Shown here in pieces: positions 7,626-15,709 of a stretch of 22,525 bases of DNA (within the stretch, counting starts at the first letter, position 1; each line of letters opens with the position of its first letter). The notes under the pieces were generated by a model. It did no database searches. It was given only the letters and a program-made list of their open reading frames with translations, and was not told where the DNA came from. The DNA comes from Akkermansiaceae bacterium (GTDB lineage Bacteria > Verrucomicrobiota > Verrucomicrobiia > Verrucomicrobiales > Akkermansiaceae), in contig JALZVD010000182.1 in assembly GCA_023300205.1 (NCBI GenBank), forward strand, positions 1-22,525. The letters are read 5' to 3'. The translations under genes and the position numbers were made by a program.

Positions 7626-9032
7626 ATGGAGCGTTATTTATTACTGTTAGACAAGGACCATGATTATTTAGATTGGGCGGCTAAAAAGTTGGAGGCTGAT
7701 GGTATCCGTGTGCTTAAATGTGATGATGCGGAAAAGGCTCTACAAGTCATAGAGAAGGTGAATGTAGAGATAGCGATTGTGGATATACGAATCCCTACGA
7801 GTGATGGCGGAACAGGTCTGGCCGTTCTCAAGCAGATCAAAGCAGCAGCGAAAAATTGGTCAGAAATGCTCTTTATTGTAACGGCTAGTTTTCCTACAGC
7901 CGCGCAGTTGGTTGATGCTACGCAGTTAGGGGCCTATGATATTTTGAAGAAAGAATCTCTTACCTTTGAGCTTAAGAAAATAGTGGAGGATGCCTGGCAA
8001 GTGATCGATGCTCGCAGGCTGGTGGAGGATTCACTACCAAACAGAAATGAGATTATTAAGGATAATGATGTCATCGGATCTTCTAAGGAATTCCAAGATC
8101 TTTTTAAACTAGTTGGCAAGGTAGCTCAGACAGATGCGCCTGTGTTAGTGACTGGTGAGAGTGGGACGGGTAAGGAACTGGTTGCTAATTCAGTGCATAT
8201 TTATTCGGGGAGAAGTCATGAAGAAATGATCGCTCTAAACTGTGGAGCTATTCCAGATAATCTGTTGGAGAGTGAATTGTTTGGTCATGAGAAAGGGGCT
8301 TTTACAGGAGCGGGATTTAAGAGGATAGGGAGATTTGAGCAGTGTGATAAAGGGACATTATTTCTGGATGAGATAGGGGATATGCCATTAAGCGTGCAGG
8401 TGAAGCTGCTACGGGTATTACAGGAGGGGACTTACTCACGAGTGGGTGGGAATGAGGTGCTAAGCACGGATGTTAGAATAGTGGCAGCAACGAATAAGAA
8501 TTTGGCGATTGAGGTGGCTGAGGGGAGGTTCCGAGAGGATCTTTATTATCGACTCAATGTGGTGGAGCTTCATATTCCTCCGTTGCGTGAGCGTGTGGAT
8601 GATATTCCTCAATTGGCAGAATTTTTCCTGAAGAAGATCACTAAGAAACAAGGTGTGGCGGGAAGCTTGGGGGGTAACATGCGACTTTCTACAGAGGCTA
8701 TTGAGAAGCTTTGTGCTCAGCCTTGGCCGGGGAATATCCGTGAGTTAGAGAATACGATTGCCCGTGCTTGTGCATTAGCTGGGTCAGATGTGTTGCTTCC
8801 GGATGATATTATTCTAGCGGAGTCAACTCGGAGGCCGATAGTGAGTACGATTTCTTCCACTGATGTTCAGCGTATCATGTCTCAAGCTCCAGATGGAGAA
8901 GATGTGGTTTCTTGGATTACAAATAGGCTGGTTAATGAGTGTGTTTCTGCAGCGAAAGGTGATCATCTAATGGCGGCAAAAAAACTTAATATTAGTGTAG
9001 TTGAGTTAGAGGGTTTACTATCTGCTAGATGA
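7626..9032 (+). CDS. NtrC-type sigma54-dependent response regulator
   Basis: A 468-residue enhancer-binding protein in the usual three-part order. The receiver domain (about 1-125) has the phospho-acceptor D53 in IVDIRIP, T86 and K108; however the acidic pair normally seen at the domain start reads D9-K10-D11, so one Mg-coordinating position appears to be Lys. The AAA+ domain has Walker A GESGTGKE (177-184), the sigma54-contacting GAFTGA loop (224-229), Walker B GTLFLDEIGD (243-252) and the RF-RED-LYYRL arginine-finger region (301-310). The C-terminal helix-turn-helix, AAKGDHLMAAKKLNIS (442-457), resembles a FIS-type domain but ends soon after. ATG 7626 was preferred to an in-frame TTG at 7602 that would overlap uppS. 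No sensor kinase is adjacent, so it is an orphan here. Confidence 0.92.
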   Translation: MERYLLLLDKDHDYLDWAAKKLEADGIRVLKCDDAEKALQVIEKVNVEIAIVDIRIPTSDGGTGLAVLKQIKAAAKNWSEMLFIVTASFPTAAQLVDATQLGAYDILKKESLTFELKKIVEDAWQVIDARRLVEDSLPNRNEIIKDNDVIGSSKEFQDLFKLVGKVAQTDAPVLVTGESGTGKELVANSVHIYSGRSHEEMIALNCGAIPDNLLESELFGHEKGAFTGAGFKRIGRFEQCDKGTLFLDEIGDMPLSVQVKLLRVLQEGTYSRVGGNEVLSTDVRIVAATNKNLAIEVAEGRFREDLYYRLNVVELHIPPLRERVDDIPQLAEFFLKKITKKQGVAGSLGGNMRLSTEAIEKLCAQPWPGNIRELENTIARACALAGSDVLLPDDIILAESTRRPIVSTISSTDVQRIMSQAPDGEDVVSWITNRLVNECVSAAKGDHLMAAKKLNISVVELEGLLSAR

Positions 9033-9089
9033 TTAGCTAGTGTGAGATCTCGAAAAAGGTTATTCTGTTATACAGATAAGGTGAGTCGT

Positions 9090-9112
9090 TCTCATTTTTA
9101 GAGAGAATGAGA
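9090..9112. other. Stem-loop in the gap upstream of pyruvate kinase
   Basis: TCTCATT (9090-9096) pairs with AATGAGA (9106-9112) around a 9-base loop. It lies 58-80 bases downstream of the response-regulator stop. The 3' side is not followed by a T tract, so a classical intrinsic terminator is unlikely; it may be an untranslated-leader structure or chance. Confidence 0.25.
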
Positions 9113-9164
9113 GCTGGTGCTTGCCATGAAGATGAATTGAGTTAATATCGCGCTGTATGTTTGG

Positions 9165-9178
9165 GGTGAGATTTCACC
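9165..9178. other. Interrupted palindrome upstream of pyruvate kinase
   Basis: GGTGA-GATT-TCACC is a 5+5 bp dyad with a 4-base centre, 42 bases before the pyruvate kinase ATG. The size and position suit an operator or a leader hairpin; no regulator can be assigned. Confidence 0.25.
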
Positions 9179-9219
9179 TGAAAACAACAATTACTTTAAT
9201 CATTTAATTATTCATCAAT

Positions 9220-10620
9220 ATGTTCCGCAAAACTAGCATTATTATCACACTTGGCCCAGCAACGGATTCTCCAGAACGACTAGGAGAGTGCATTGATTCA
9301 GGAGTCAATGTCTTCCGGTTAAATATGAGTCATGCACAGCATGACTGGTGCAGAACAGTGGTAAAAGACATCAGAAGAATAGCAGAAGAGAAGAAGAAGC
9401 ATGTTGCTGTTCTCTTTGATCTGCAGGGTCCTTCGATCCGAACAGGAGATTTGGATGCACCTTATCAGTTAGCGATCGGTGATAAATTTGAAATAAGAAA
9501 GCAGTCTGCAAGTGCTTCGATGCCTTTCTCTACTACGGTGAATTATGAGGGTATGATGGATGATGTGGCACAGGGAGCTACACTGGTAGTAGATAATGGG
9601 ACGATGCTGATGGAGATAGAGGAGAAGCATGATGACCGTTTGATCTGTAATGTTCTTACAGCTGGTAAAATAGGTAACCGACGCCATATTAACTTACCTG
9701 GAACTCGGTTGAACTTACCTGCTCTCACAGAAAAAGATCATCAAGATCTTAAGGTGGCAGTTGAGTGTGAGTCAGACTTTATTGCGGGTTCATTTGTGAG
9801 AGATGCTGCACATGTGAATGAGTTAAGATCTGAGATGGAGAAGCTTGGTGGCAGATCAAATATTATTTCAAAGGTGGAAGATCAAGAGGCTATTAGAAAC
9901 ATTGATGATATTATTGAGGCTTCCGATGTGATTATGATTGCTCGTGGTGATTTAGGTATAGAGGTGCATGTGGAAGAGCTTCCTATTATTCAGCGTAAGA
10001 TTGTGAACCGTTGTCATGTTCTAGGAAGAAGAGTGATTGTGGCTACTCATATGTTAGAGTCGATGATTACGAATCCAACTCCGACTCGTGCGGAGGTGAC
10101 TGATGTATCTACGGCTGTGTATGAAGAGGCAGATGCGATTATGTTGAGTGGTGAGACTTCAGTGGGTGAGCATCCTATTCGTTGTATTGAAACATTAGAC
10201 CGTATTGCTAAGCGTATGGAACGAGAAGGTTCTATCGGAAATGGTAAGCTAGCGGTGTTAGAAACTGATAAGCAGAAAGTGGTTCATGCTGCTCTGAGTC
10301 TCGCAGATTCTATTCCGAATGCTGAGATCGTAGTATTCACTCGAAGAGGTTTGATGGCTACTCAGTGTGCGCTTCTGAGACCAGAAGCAACTATTCACGC
10401 CTTCGCTCCAGAGGCGATTGTTTGTCGCCAGCTAGCACTTGCACGCGGGATTGAGGCCAATTCGATTCCTTTCCATGAAGCTCCTCTTGATACGATCAAC
10501 GATGCAGTGACATTTATGAGAGACAATAATATTGTGGAAGAAGGTACTCCTCTTATTGTGGTCTCTGATACACTTCGCCAAAGCAAGATGGTGGATTCCA
10601 TCTTGCTCATCTATGCGTAA
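9220..10620 (+). CDS. pyk: Pyruvate kinase
   Basis: Converts phosphoenolpyruvate and ADP to pyruvate and ATP, the last step of glycolysis. The 466 residues contain VNVFRLNMSHA (substrate/K+ site), DLQGPSIRTG (the DLQGP form as in E. coli PykA rather than DTKGP of PykF), ISKVEDQEAIRNID with the catalytic Lys at about K218, MIARGDLGIEV with the metal-binding Asp at about D244, and the long block from THMLESMITNPTPTRAEV to MLSGETSVGEHP. The C-terminal domain is present but ends in VVSDTLRQ...SILLIYA without the usual TG-x-x-GSTN effector loop, so allosteric control probably differs. It has the longest leader gap in the window (187 bases), and its last 8 bases overlap the following DUF1853 gene. 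Confidence 0.95.
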   Translation: MFRKTSIIITLGPATDSPERLGECIDSGVNVFRLNMSHAQHDWCRTVVKDIRRIAEEKKKHVAVLFDLQGPSIRTGDLDAPYQLAIGDKFEIRKQSASASMPFSTTVNYEGMMDDVAQGATLVVDNGTMLMEIEEKHDDRLICNVLTAGKIGNRRHINLPGTRLNLPALTEKDHQDLKVAVECESDFIAGSFVRDAAHVNELRSEMEKLGGRSNIISKVEDQEAIRNIDDIIEASDVIMIARGDLGIEVHVEELPIIQRKIVNRCHVLGRRVIVATHMLESMITNPTPTRAEVTDVSTAVYEEADAIMLSGETSVGEHPIRCIETLDRIAKRMEREGSIGNGKLAVLETDKQKVVHAALSLADSIPNAEIVVFTRRGLMATQCALLRPEATIHAFAPEAIVCRQLALARGIEANSIPFHEAPLDTINDAVTFMRDNNIVEEGTPLIVVSDTLRQSKMVDSILLIYA

Positions 10621-11431
10621 GATAGATATTAGAAATTTAGATCATACGCGGGCTCTAATGGAGAGCTTGCGTAGTTCCCCGCTTCTCGTAGATGACCTGC
10701 CAGAGGCTGCTTGTTTTGATAGGGGTGGGTTTTCTGAAGGAGTAGTAGTTCCTGAGTTAAATTATTCTCAGAAACTGGGTCATCTTTACGAAGATGCGCT
10801 GGAGTATTTATTGAGGCACTCTGATGAGATTCATTTATTAGGGAAAGGTATTCAGATCTTTAATGAAGAGAAGGAGACTATTGGTGAATTAGATTATCTG
10901 TTAGAAGACCTTAAAACGGGGGAGTTTATTCATTTAGAGTTAGCGGTTAAGTTTTACTTGGTTCGTATTGATGATGGGGTGGCTAGTTTTCCTGGGCCAG
11001 ATCCACGTGATAACTGGCTAAATAAATTGGAAAATCTCAGGCAGCGTCAGCTGAAACTAGCGCGGCGTAGTGAAGCGGCGGTTTTTCTACTAGAGCGGTA
11101 TGGGGTTTCTGAAGTGACCCCGGAGCAACTGATCTATGGGAAAATTTTCGATCACTATTTGGCTGAGGGTCGGCCGAACCCGCCGGCAATGAATGCGGCT
11201 TGTCAGCGAGGAAGTTGGAAATACTTGAGTGAGTGGTGTAAGGGTTCAAGTGGGCAAGAGGTGACGATAATTCCTAAGCATTTGTGGCCAGTGAATGTTG
11301 AAAAATTATACCCTAAGCTAGGGGCTGTTTCTAGAGAGGAATTTATTATGGAGGCGGATCAGCGATGCACGATGATCTGGGATGAAGAGGCAAGAGATAC
11401 TCAATTTATAGCTCCGGATAATTGGTCATGA
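10613..11431 (+). CDS. DUF1853 family protein, possible PD-(D/E)XK nuclease fold
   Basis: A 272-residue cytoplasmic protein matching my recollection of DUF1853: an N-terminal SPLL segment, LGHLYEDALEYLL (56-68), IGELDYLL (90-97), HLELAVKFYL (107-116), GPDPRDNWLNKLENLRQRQLKL (128-149). The E60, D94, E109 and K113 arrangement resembles the scattered acidic/Lys site of PD-(D/E)XK nucleases; I infer a nuclease-like fold, with activity unproven. ATG 10613 was chosen because ATGCGTAA overlaps the pyruvate kinase stop by 8 bases, giving re-initiation; an upstream in-frame ATG at 10532 would add 27 residues buried in pyk and is unlikely. Its stop overlaps rsuA as ATGA. Biological role is unknown. Confidence 0.82.
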   Translation: MRKIDIRNLDHTRALMESLRSSPLLVDDLPEAACFDRGGFSEGVVVPELNYSQKLGHLYEDALEYLLRHSDEIHLLGKGIQIFNEEKETIGELDYLLEDLKTGEFIHLELAVKFYLVRIDDGVASFPGPDPRDNWLNKLENLRQRQLKLARRSEAAVFLLERYGVSEVTPEQLIYGKIFDHYLAEGRPNPPAMNAACQRGSWKYLSEWCKGSSGQEVTIIPKHLWPVNVEKLYPKLGAVSREEFIMEADQRCTMIWDEEARDTQFIAPDNWS

Positions 11432-12117
11432 GGCTAGATAAATGGATGCAGAAAGATAAGCGGTGTGGGAAGTCTGAGGCTCGGCGGTTGATCGCTTCTG
11501 GTTCTGTGGTGATAAATGGAGAGCTGGTGAGAGATTCGCTTTTTGATGTGACGCGCTTTCATGAGATTATGATTGATGGTGACTTTGTTCAACGAAACAG
11601 GGCTTATTATATTATGCTAAATAAGCCAGCTGGGTGTGTGAGCGCGACAATAGACCCTGAACACCAGACAGTGGTGGATTTAGTTGATGAGCCGTTTGTT
11701 AGCGAGCTTCATTTGGCTGGGCGGCTGGATAAGGAATCTACGGGGCTGACTCTTCTGACAAATGACGGGCAATGGTCGCGGCTCATTACTGAACCAGATG
11801 AGGCGATTCCGAAGACGTATTTGGTGACTACTGAGAGTGAGATTATGCCGGAGACTGTTGTTACGTTTGGAAAAGGGTTTTATTTTGCATATGAGGATAT
11901 AACGACGTTACCAGCGGAGATTGAAATACTAAGCGCGAGGAGTGCTAGGGTGGTGATTTATGAGGGGAAATATCATCAAATTAAGCGAATGTTTCATGCT
12001 GTAGGCAACCGTGTGACTTCTCTACACCGTGAGAAAATAGGAGCAATTACGCTAGATACGAACTTGTCTCTAGGTGGATATAGGCATCTAACAGATGGAG
12101 AGGTGATTTTTTCATAA
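11428..12117 (+). CDS. rsuA: 16S rRNA pseudouridine-516 synthase RsuA
   Basis: Isomerises a uridine (position 516 in E. coli 16S rRNA) to pseudouridine. An S4 RNA-binding domain occupies about residues 1-55 (RLDKWMQ, SEARRLIASGSVVINGELV). The catalytic domain begins with YYIMLNKPAGCVSA and contains the motif AGRLDKESTGLTLLTNDG with catalytic D101, then KTYLV and KYHQIKRMFHAVGNRV near the C terminus. The 229-residue protein follows E. coli RsuA (231 residues) closely through segments such as DP-H-TV, DEP and LHRE-IG-ITLD, which favours RsuA over RluB/RluE/RluF. ATG 11428 overlaps the DUF1853 stop (ATGA), so translation is probably coupled; a TTG at 11422 is the alternative. Confidence 0.93.
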   Translation: MRLDKWMQKDKRCGKSEARRLIASGSVVINGELVRDSLFDVTRFHEIMIDGDFVQRNRAYYIMLNKPAGCVSATIDPEHQTVVDLVDEPFVSELHLAGRLDKESTGLTLLTNDGQWSRLITEPDEAIPKTYLVTTESEIMPETVVTFGKGFYFAYEDITTLPAEIEILSARSARVVIYEGKYHQIKRMFHAVGNRVTSLHREKIGAITLDTNLSLGGYRHLTDGEVIFS

Positions 12118-12127
12118 TCCTGCTATC

Positions 12128-12133
12128 AGGAGG
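12128..12133 (+). promoter_or_regulatory. Strong Shine-Dalgarno sequence without a matching start
   Basis: AGGAGG is a near-ideal ribosome-binding sequence 11 bases after rsuA. No start codon lies 5-10 bases downstream; the first ATG (12150) reads only three codons before TAG, and the chosen lptD start is 47 bases away. GTG 12154, in the lptD frame, is 20 bases away. Confidence 0.35.
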
Positions 12134-12180
12134 ACTTTCACCTTTACTCATGTGTGGGTAGTGGGCATGGTTTGAGGCGA

Positions 12181-14562
12181 ATGATAGGGGCGTTGATATG
12201 GAGAGTATTATGGGTAGGAATTCTAGTAGGATTTTCTAATCTTGGAGTGTGCCAGAATTTAGAAGATAATATACGCGAGGGCGGCGATTTGGCGAGTGGC
12301 TTAGAGGCTGGAGGGCTGAATATAAAGGTAGCTCCAACGATGCCTGAGATGCCTAAGAATATTAAGATTAGGTCGAATATGTTCCGTTGGCAGCATGAGC
12401 AGCAATTGTTGAACTATCAGGGTTTGGTTCAGATTTACGGTGATAATGGGTTGCAGATTTTTTCTGACAGAGCTGATCTAGATTTGAAAAATAAGGTGGT
12501 GAGGGTGTTTGGTAATGTAGAGATTTATCAGGGGGCTGTAGTGTATAAGGGACAGAAGGCTAGTTACCATTACGATGAGGATAAGTTAGACACGCAAGAT
12601 TTAATCGTTAGTTTGGATCCCATTTTACTAAAGGCTGGATCTATCAAACAAGAAGAGCATAAAGGGAGGGAGATCTTTATTGCCCATGAGGCTGCGGTCA
12701 CAACTCATGATGTGAAGAAGCCAAATTACTGGATGAAGGCGGATAAGATTACGATTCATCCAAAGGAAAAAGTTATTTTCAATCAAGTGAGCTTCATGGC
12801 TGGTGAGCAGACGATACTTTGGTTGCCATATTTTTCTAAATCTCTAGACCCGGATTTAGGTTATCATTTTTTACCGGGTTCACGCTCTAGCTGGGGGCCA
12901 TTTCTTCTGAGTAGGTATGGGTTGATGCTGGGTGGGGAAGTCGATGAGGAGACTCAACAGCGAGAGGATGCTTGGCTGTTAGCTCAGATATTATTTGATG
13001 TGCGTTATGAGAGAGGTCTGGGGGTAGGGCTAGATTTATATGATACTAGATTAGAACGGAATGAGAACTTGGGCTGGTTGAAGATGTACTACACGAATGA
13101 CTTAGATCCTTCACAAGCAAGATCAGGTATAGAGCGAGGTGCGGTAAATGAAGATAGATATAGGGTAGAGTTTAAGGATAGGTTCGAGCGAGCGAGTATG
13201 GTGAATGCTCAATCTGTAATCTATACAGATGTGAATTTAACTTGGTTAAGTGATCGTTTTTATTTGGAGGATTTTGAGCCTAGAACATTCACCTATAATC
13301 CTCAACCGGACAATGTAGTAGGAGTGTATCGTAAAACTGAGGGTTCTCTTGCTGGTGTGTATAGTAGGTTTCAGTTGAATGATTTTCATCAAACGGATAG
13401 CCGGTTACCTGAGTTTTTTTATGAAAGGACGAGAAGGCCGATTAGAGAGAGTAAAGTGTTTTATCAGAGCCGAACTTCTGCGGGTTTTTATCGTGAGGAT
13501 CTAGCTGATTTTAGTAAGGATGAATTACGGGTCGAGCAGGGTGGCCTGTTGGCTGGTGATCCTAGGATAGCAGAAATCGATGCTCTGTTAGCGAAGCGTG
13601 AATTTTTAAGATTTCATACGTGGCATGAGGTTAGCCGTACATTTAGACCGTTTGATGGAGTTACTGTTACGCCGAGAGCTGGATTAGGTTATACTCAGTA
13701 TTGGCAAGTGGGGGAAGCTGAAGCTAATGTGAGTAGGCGGATAGCCTATGGGGGTCTCGATAGTTCTCTGAAATTTCTGAAGTCTTATCCAGATGTTATC
13801 AGTAAGAGGTGGGGGCTGGATGGGCTGTTACATGTGAGCCAGCCATATGTGAATCTATCAGTCTTATCGACGAATCAGCTAGATAGTTCATTTGGTACGA
13901 TTGATAGACTGACTCCTACTACCAGATTGCGATCGATCGATGTGGGTTCATTTGCAGCTATTGATGAATTGAATAGCTGGGCTGTGGCTCGTCTAGGGTG
14001 GCGCAATGAACTGTTTACTCGGCGAGATGGAGGAAATCATGCATGGCTGACGATGAACACTTATATTGATCATTTTATCACTGACCCTGAAGAGAATAGG
14101 ACATTTTCGAATCTTTATAATGATATTTATTGGCATCCTCTTCCTTGGATGGCCGCGAGTGTGGAAATGCAGTTTCCTATTCTTGGGGGAGGTTCTGGGT
14201 TCACAGAGATCTCTCCAGGGATGAAGTTTATGCCCAATGAGAATTGGGAGGTTTCGTTCAACTATCGGTTACTAAATGGCCATCCTACGCTAGATGATAG
14301 TAATCGTATTGATACTCGTATTTATACTAGGCTAAATGAATCTTGGGGCTTTGATGTTTTCCAGCAATGGGAGCTGGATGATAATACTTTGGAGCTACAG
14401 CAGTACCGGATTTATAGAGATTTTGATAGCTGGATAGCATCACTAGGTGTGTTAAGAAGGGATAACCGTAATCGTAATGAGTATAGTGTGTTATTGGGTT
14501 TCACGTTGAAAGATTTTCCATCTGTGAATCTTCCGCTAACCATCGACCAAAATGAAAACTAG
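12181..14562 (+). CDS. lptD: LptD/OstA-like outer-membrane LPS-assembly protein
   Basis: LptD is the outer-membrane barrel that inserts LPS at the cell surface, fed by the LptA bridge. The 793-residue product begins with a basic-hydrophobic signal peptide (about residues 1-24 of this start). An N-terminal OstA/LptA-like beta-jellyroll (about 50-190) shows repeated strands such as GLVQIYGDNGLQIFSDRADLDL and VRVFGNVEIYQG; it is followed by the family step N-x-x-F ... ILWLPYFSKSLDPDLGYHFLPG (about 250-280), then a long beta-barrel rich in alternating aromatic strands ending in a Phe-containing strand. I saw no cysteine after the signal peptide, so the disulfides of E. coli LptD are absent. The start is uncertain: GTG 12154 would add 9 residues. 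Distant from proteobacterial LptD; the assignment rests on architecture and remembered similarity. Confidence 0.8.
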   Translation: MIGALIWRVLWVGILVGFSNLGVCQNLEDNIREGGDLASGLEAGGLNIKVAPTMPEMPKNIKIRSNMFRWQHEQQLLNYQGLVQIYGDNGLQIFSDRADLDLKNKVVRVFGNVEIYQGAVVYKGQKASYHYDEDKLDTQDLIVSLDPILLKAGSIKQEEHKGREIFIAHEAAVTTHDVKKPNYWMKADKITIHPKEKVIFNQVSFMAGEQTILWLPYFSKSLDPDLGYHFLPGSRSSWGPFLLSRYGLMLGGEVDEETQQREDAWLLAQILFDVRYERGLGVGLDLYDTRLERNENLGWLKMYYTNDLDPSQARSGIERGAVNEDRYRVEFKDRFERASMVNAQSVIYTDVNLTWLSDRFYLEDFEPRTFTYNPQPDNVVGVYRKTEGSLAGVYSRFQLNDFHQTDSRLPEFFYERTRRPIRESKVFYQSRTSAGFYREDLADFSKDELRVEQGGLLAGDPRIAEIDALLAKREFLRFHTWHEVSRTFRPFDGVTVTPRAGLGYTQYWQVGEAEANVSRRIAYGGLDSSLKFLKSYPDVISKRWGLDGLLHVSQPYVNLSVLSTNQLDSSFGTIDRLTPTTRLRSIDVGSFAAIDELNSWAVARLGWRNELFTRRDGGNHAWLTMNTYIDHFITDPEENRTFSNLYNDIYWHPLPWMAASVEMQFPILGGGSGFTEISPGMKFMPNENWEVSFNYRLLNGHPTLDDSNRIDTRIYTRLNESWGFDVFQQWELDDNTLELQQYRIYRDFDSWIASLGVLRRDNRNRNEYSVLLGFTLKDFPSVNLPLTIDQNEN

Positions 14563-14571
14563 ATAAAAATT

Positions 14572-15210
14572 ATGAGTAAAGTAGATATAGTAGAAGTAAT
14601 GAATTGGCGCTATGCAACGAAGTTATTTGATGCAGAAAAGAAAATCTCAACTGAGCTATGGGATGAGATAGAGGAGTCATTGATACTTACTCCATCTTCT
14701 TTTGGCTTGCAGCCTTGGAAGTTTATCGTAATCACAGATCAGGCTGTGAAGGAACGTTTATTAGAGCACTCATGGAACCAACTGCAAGTAACGGGCTGTT
14801 CACATTTGGTTGTGCTTGCCGCTATAAAGGATCTTGGAGAAGGTGATGTAGAGAGGTTAATAGGAGATACTCATGCCAAGCGTGGTGGTGATGCGGCGGC
14901 GTTAGAGCCCTATAAAGGAATGATGTTAGGTTTTTTAGGGCACATGAATGAAGAGCAAAAATATGCGTATGCTAGGAATCAGGTTTATATTGCTCTTGGT
15001 CAATTGATGACTACGGCGGCTATTTTAGAGGTTGATGCTTGCCCGATGGAGGGGATTGTTCCTGCTAAGTATGATGAGATTCTAGGTCTTGAGGGAGGAA
15101 GATACACTACTGTGGTGGCTTGTCCTATGGGTTACCGGAGTGATGATGATAAATATGCTTCATTAGCGAAAATAAGATATGAAAAGGGAGACCTTATCGA
15201 GCATCTATAA
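14572..15210 (+). CDS. NfsB-like FMN-dependent nitroreductase
   Basis: A 212-residue flavoprotein of the nitroreductase fold. WRYATKLFD (12-20) carries the Arg that binds FMN phosphate, LTPSSFGLQPWKFIVI (38-53) is the typical PSS-x-x-x-QPW signature, and NQVYIALGQLMTTAAILEVDACPMEGI matches the dimer-interface and flavin region; the C-terminal VACPMGYRSDDDKYA is the usual G-Y/H-R cluster. Length and pattern resemble E. coli NfsB, which reduces nitroaromatics and quinones using NAD(P)H. The natural substrate is unknown. It starts 9 bases after the lptD stop with no clear Shine-Dalgarno and overlaps the next gene by 32 bases, so lptD, this gene and the RlpA-like gene probably form one transcript. 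Confidence 0.92.
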   Translation: MSKVDIVEVMNWRYATKLFDAEKKISTELWDEIEESLILTPSSFGLQPWKFIVITDQAVKERLLEHSWNQLQVTGCSHLVVLAAIKDLGEGDVERLIGDTHAKRGGDAAALEPYKGMMLGFLGHMNEEQKYAYARNQVYIALGQLMTTAAILEVDACPMEGIVPAKYDEILGLEGGRYTTVVACPMGYRSDDDKYASLAKIRYEKGDLIEHL

Positions 15211-15703
15211 ATTGATTATAGCTCTGGCTATTCTGGGAGTTTGTTCTTGTGCTGCGCCATCAGGGTACGATGGGGTCATGACACGGTCCTATACGATCAG
15301 AGGCGAGTATTATCAGCCGATCAGTGTGGATGAAGCGCTCATTTATGACGAGGTAGGGATAGCGTCCTGGTTTAATGAGTCGACATTCTTTGGTCTGAAG
15401 AGGGGGGATACTTCACTGGGAGAGAAGGTGATGCCTTGGCATGTAATTGCCGCTCATAAAACATTGCCACTGCCTTGTAGAATTAAGGTGACTAATCTTG
15501 AGAATGGAAAAACTCTCAAGCTCAGGGTGAATGACAGGGGGCCATTTATTGAAGGAAGAATTATTGACTTAAGTCCACGAGGAGCTTCGAAGTTAGGCTT
15601 TAAAAAGAATGGATTAACCACGTGTAGAGTGGAGGTGCTGAGCGTGGGTGATGGAGCTTACAAGCGGTCTGCTCAAAGGAAGAGGTTTTTTGGGTTGTTC
15701 TGA
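15179..15703 (+). CDS. rlpA: RlpA-like septal-ring lipoprotein (DPBB domain)
   Basis: A 174-residue lipoprotein. The signal peptide (basic MKRETLSSIYK, then a hydrophobic core) ends in a V-C-S-C lipobox with lipidation at C24. A double-psi beta-barrel follows (about 60-156): IASWFNESTFFG, LGEKV (E82), AAHKTLPLP (H93), VNDRGPFIEGRIIDLS with the acidic residue D119. RlpA proteins bind or cleave denuded peptidoglycan glycan strands at division sites. The position of a second active-site Asp proposed for the Pseudomonas enzyme (E-x-x-D) reads E82-K-V-M85, so lytic activity is uncertain. No SPOR domain follows. The ATG at 15179 overlaps the nitroreductase gene by 32 bases; a TTG at 15212 just after that gene's stop would remove the basic N terminus, so it is less likely. 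Confidence 0.88.
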   Translation: MKRETLSSIYKLIIALAILGVCSCAAPSGYDGVMTRSYTIRGEYYQPISVDEALIYDEVGIASWFNESTFFGLKRGDTSLGEKVMPWHVIAAHKTLPLPCRIKVTNLENGKTLKLRVNDRGPFIEGRIIDLSPRGASKLGFKKNGLTTCRVEVLSVGDGAYKRSAQRKRFFGLF

Positions 15704-15709
15704 TTTGAT

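Noticed and set aside
10532..10612. Upstream in-frame start for the DUF1853 gene
   Set aside because: It would add 27 residues entirely inside pyruvate kinase; the ATG at 10613 with its 8-base overlap is the simpler start.
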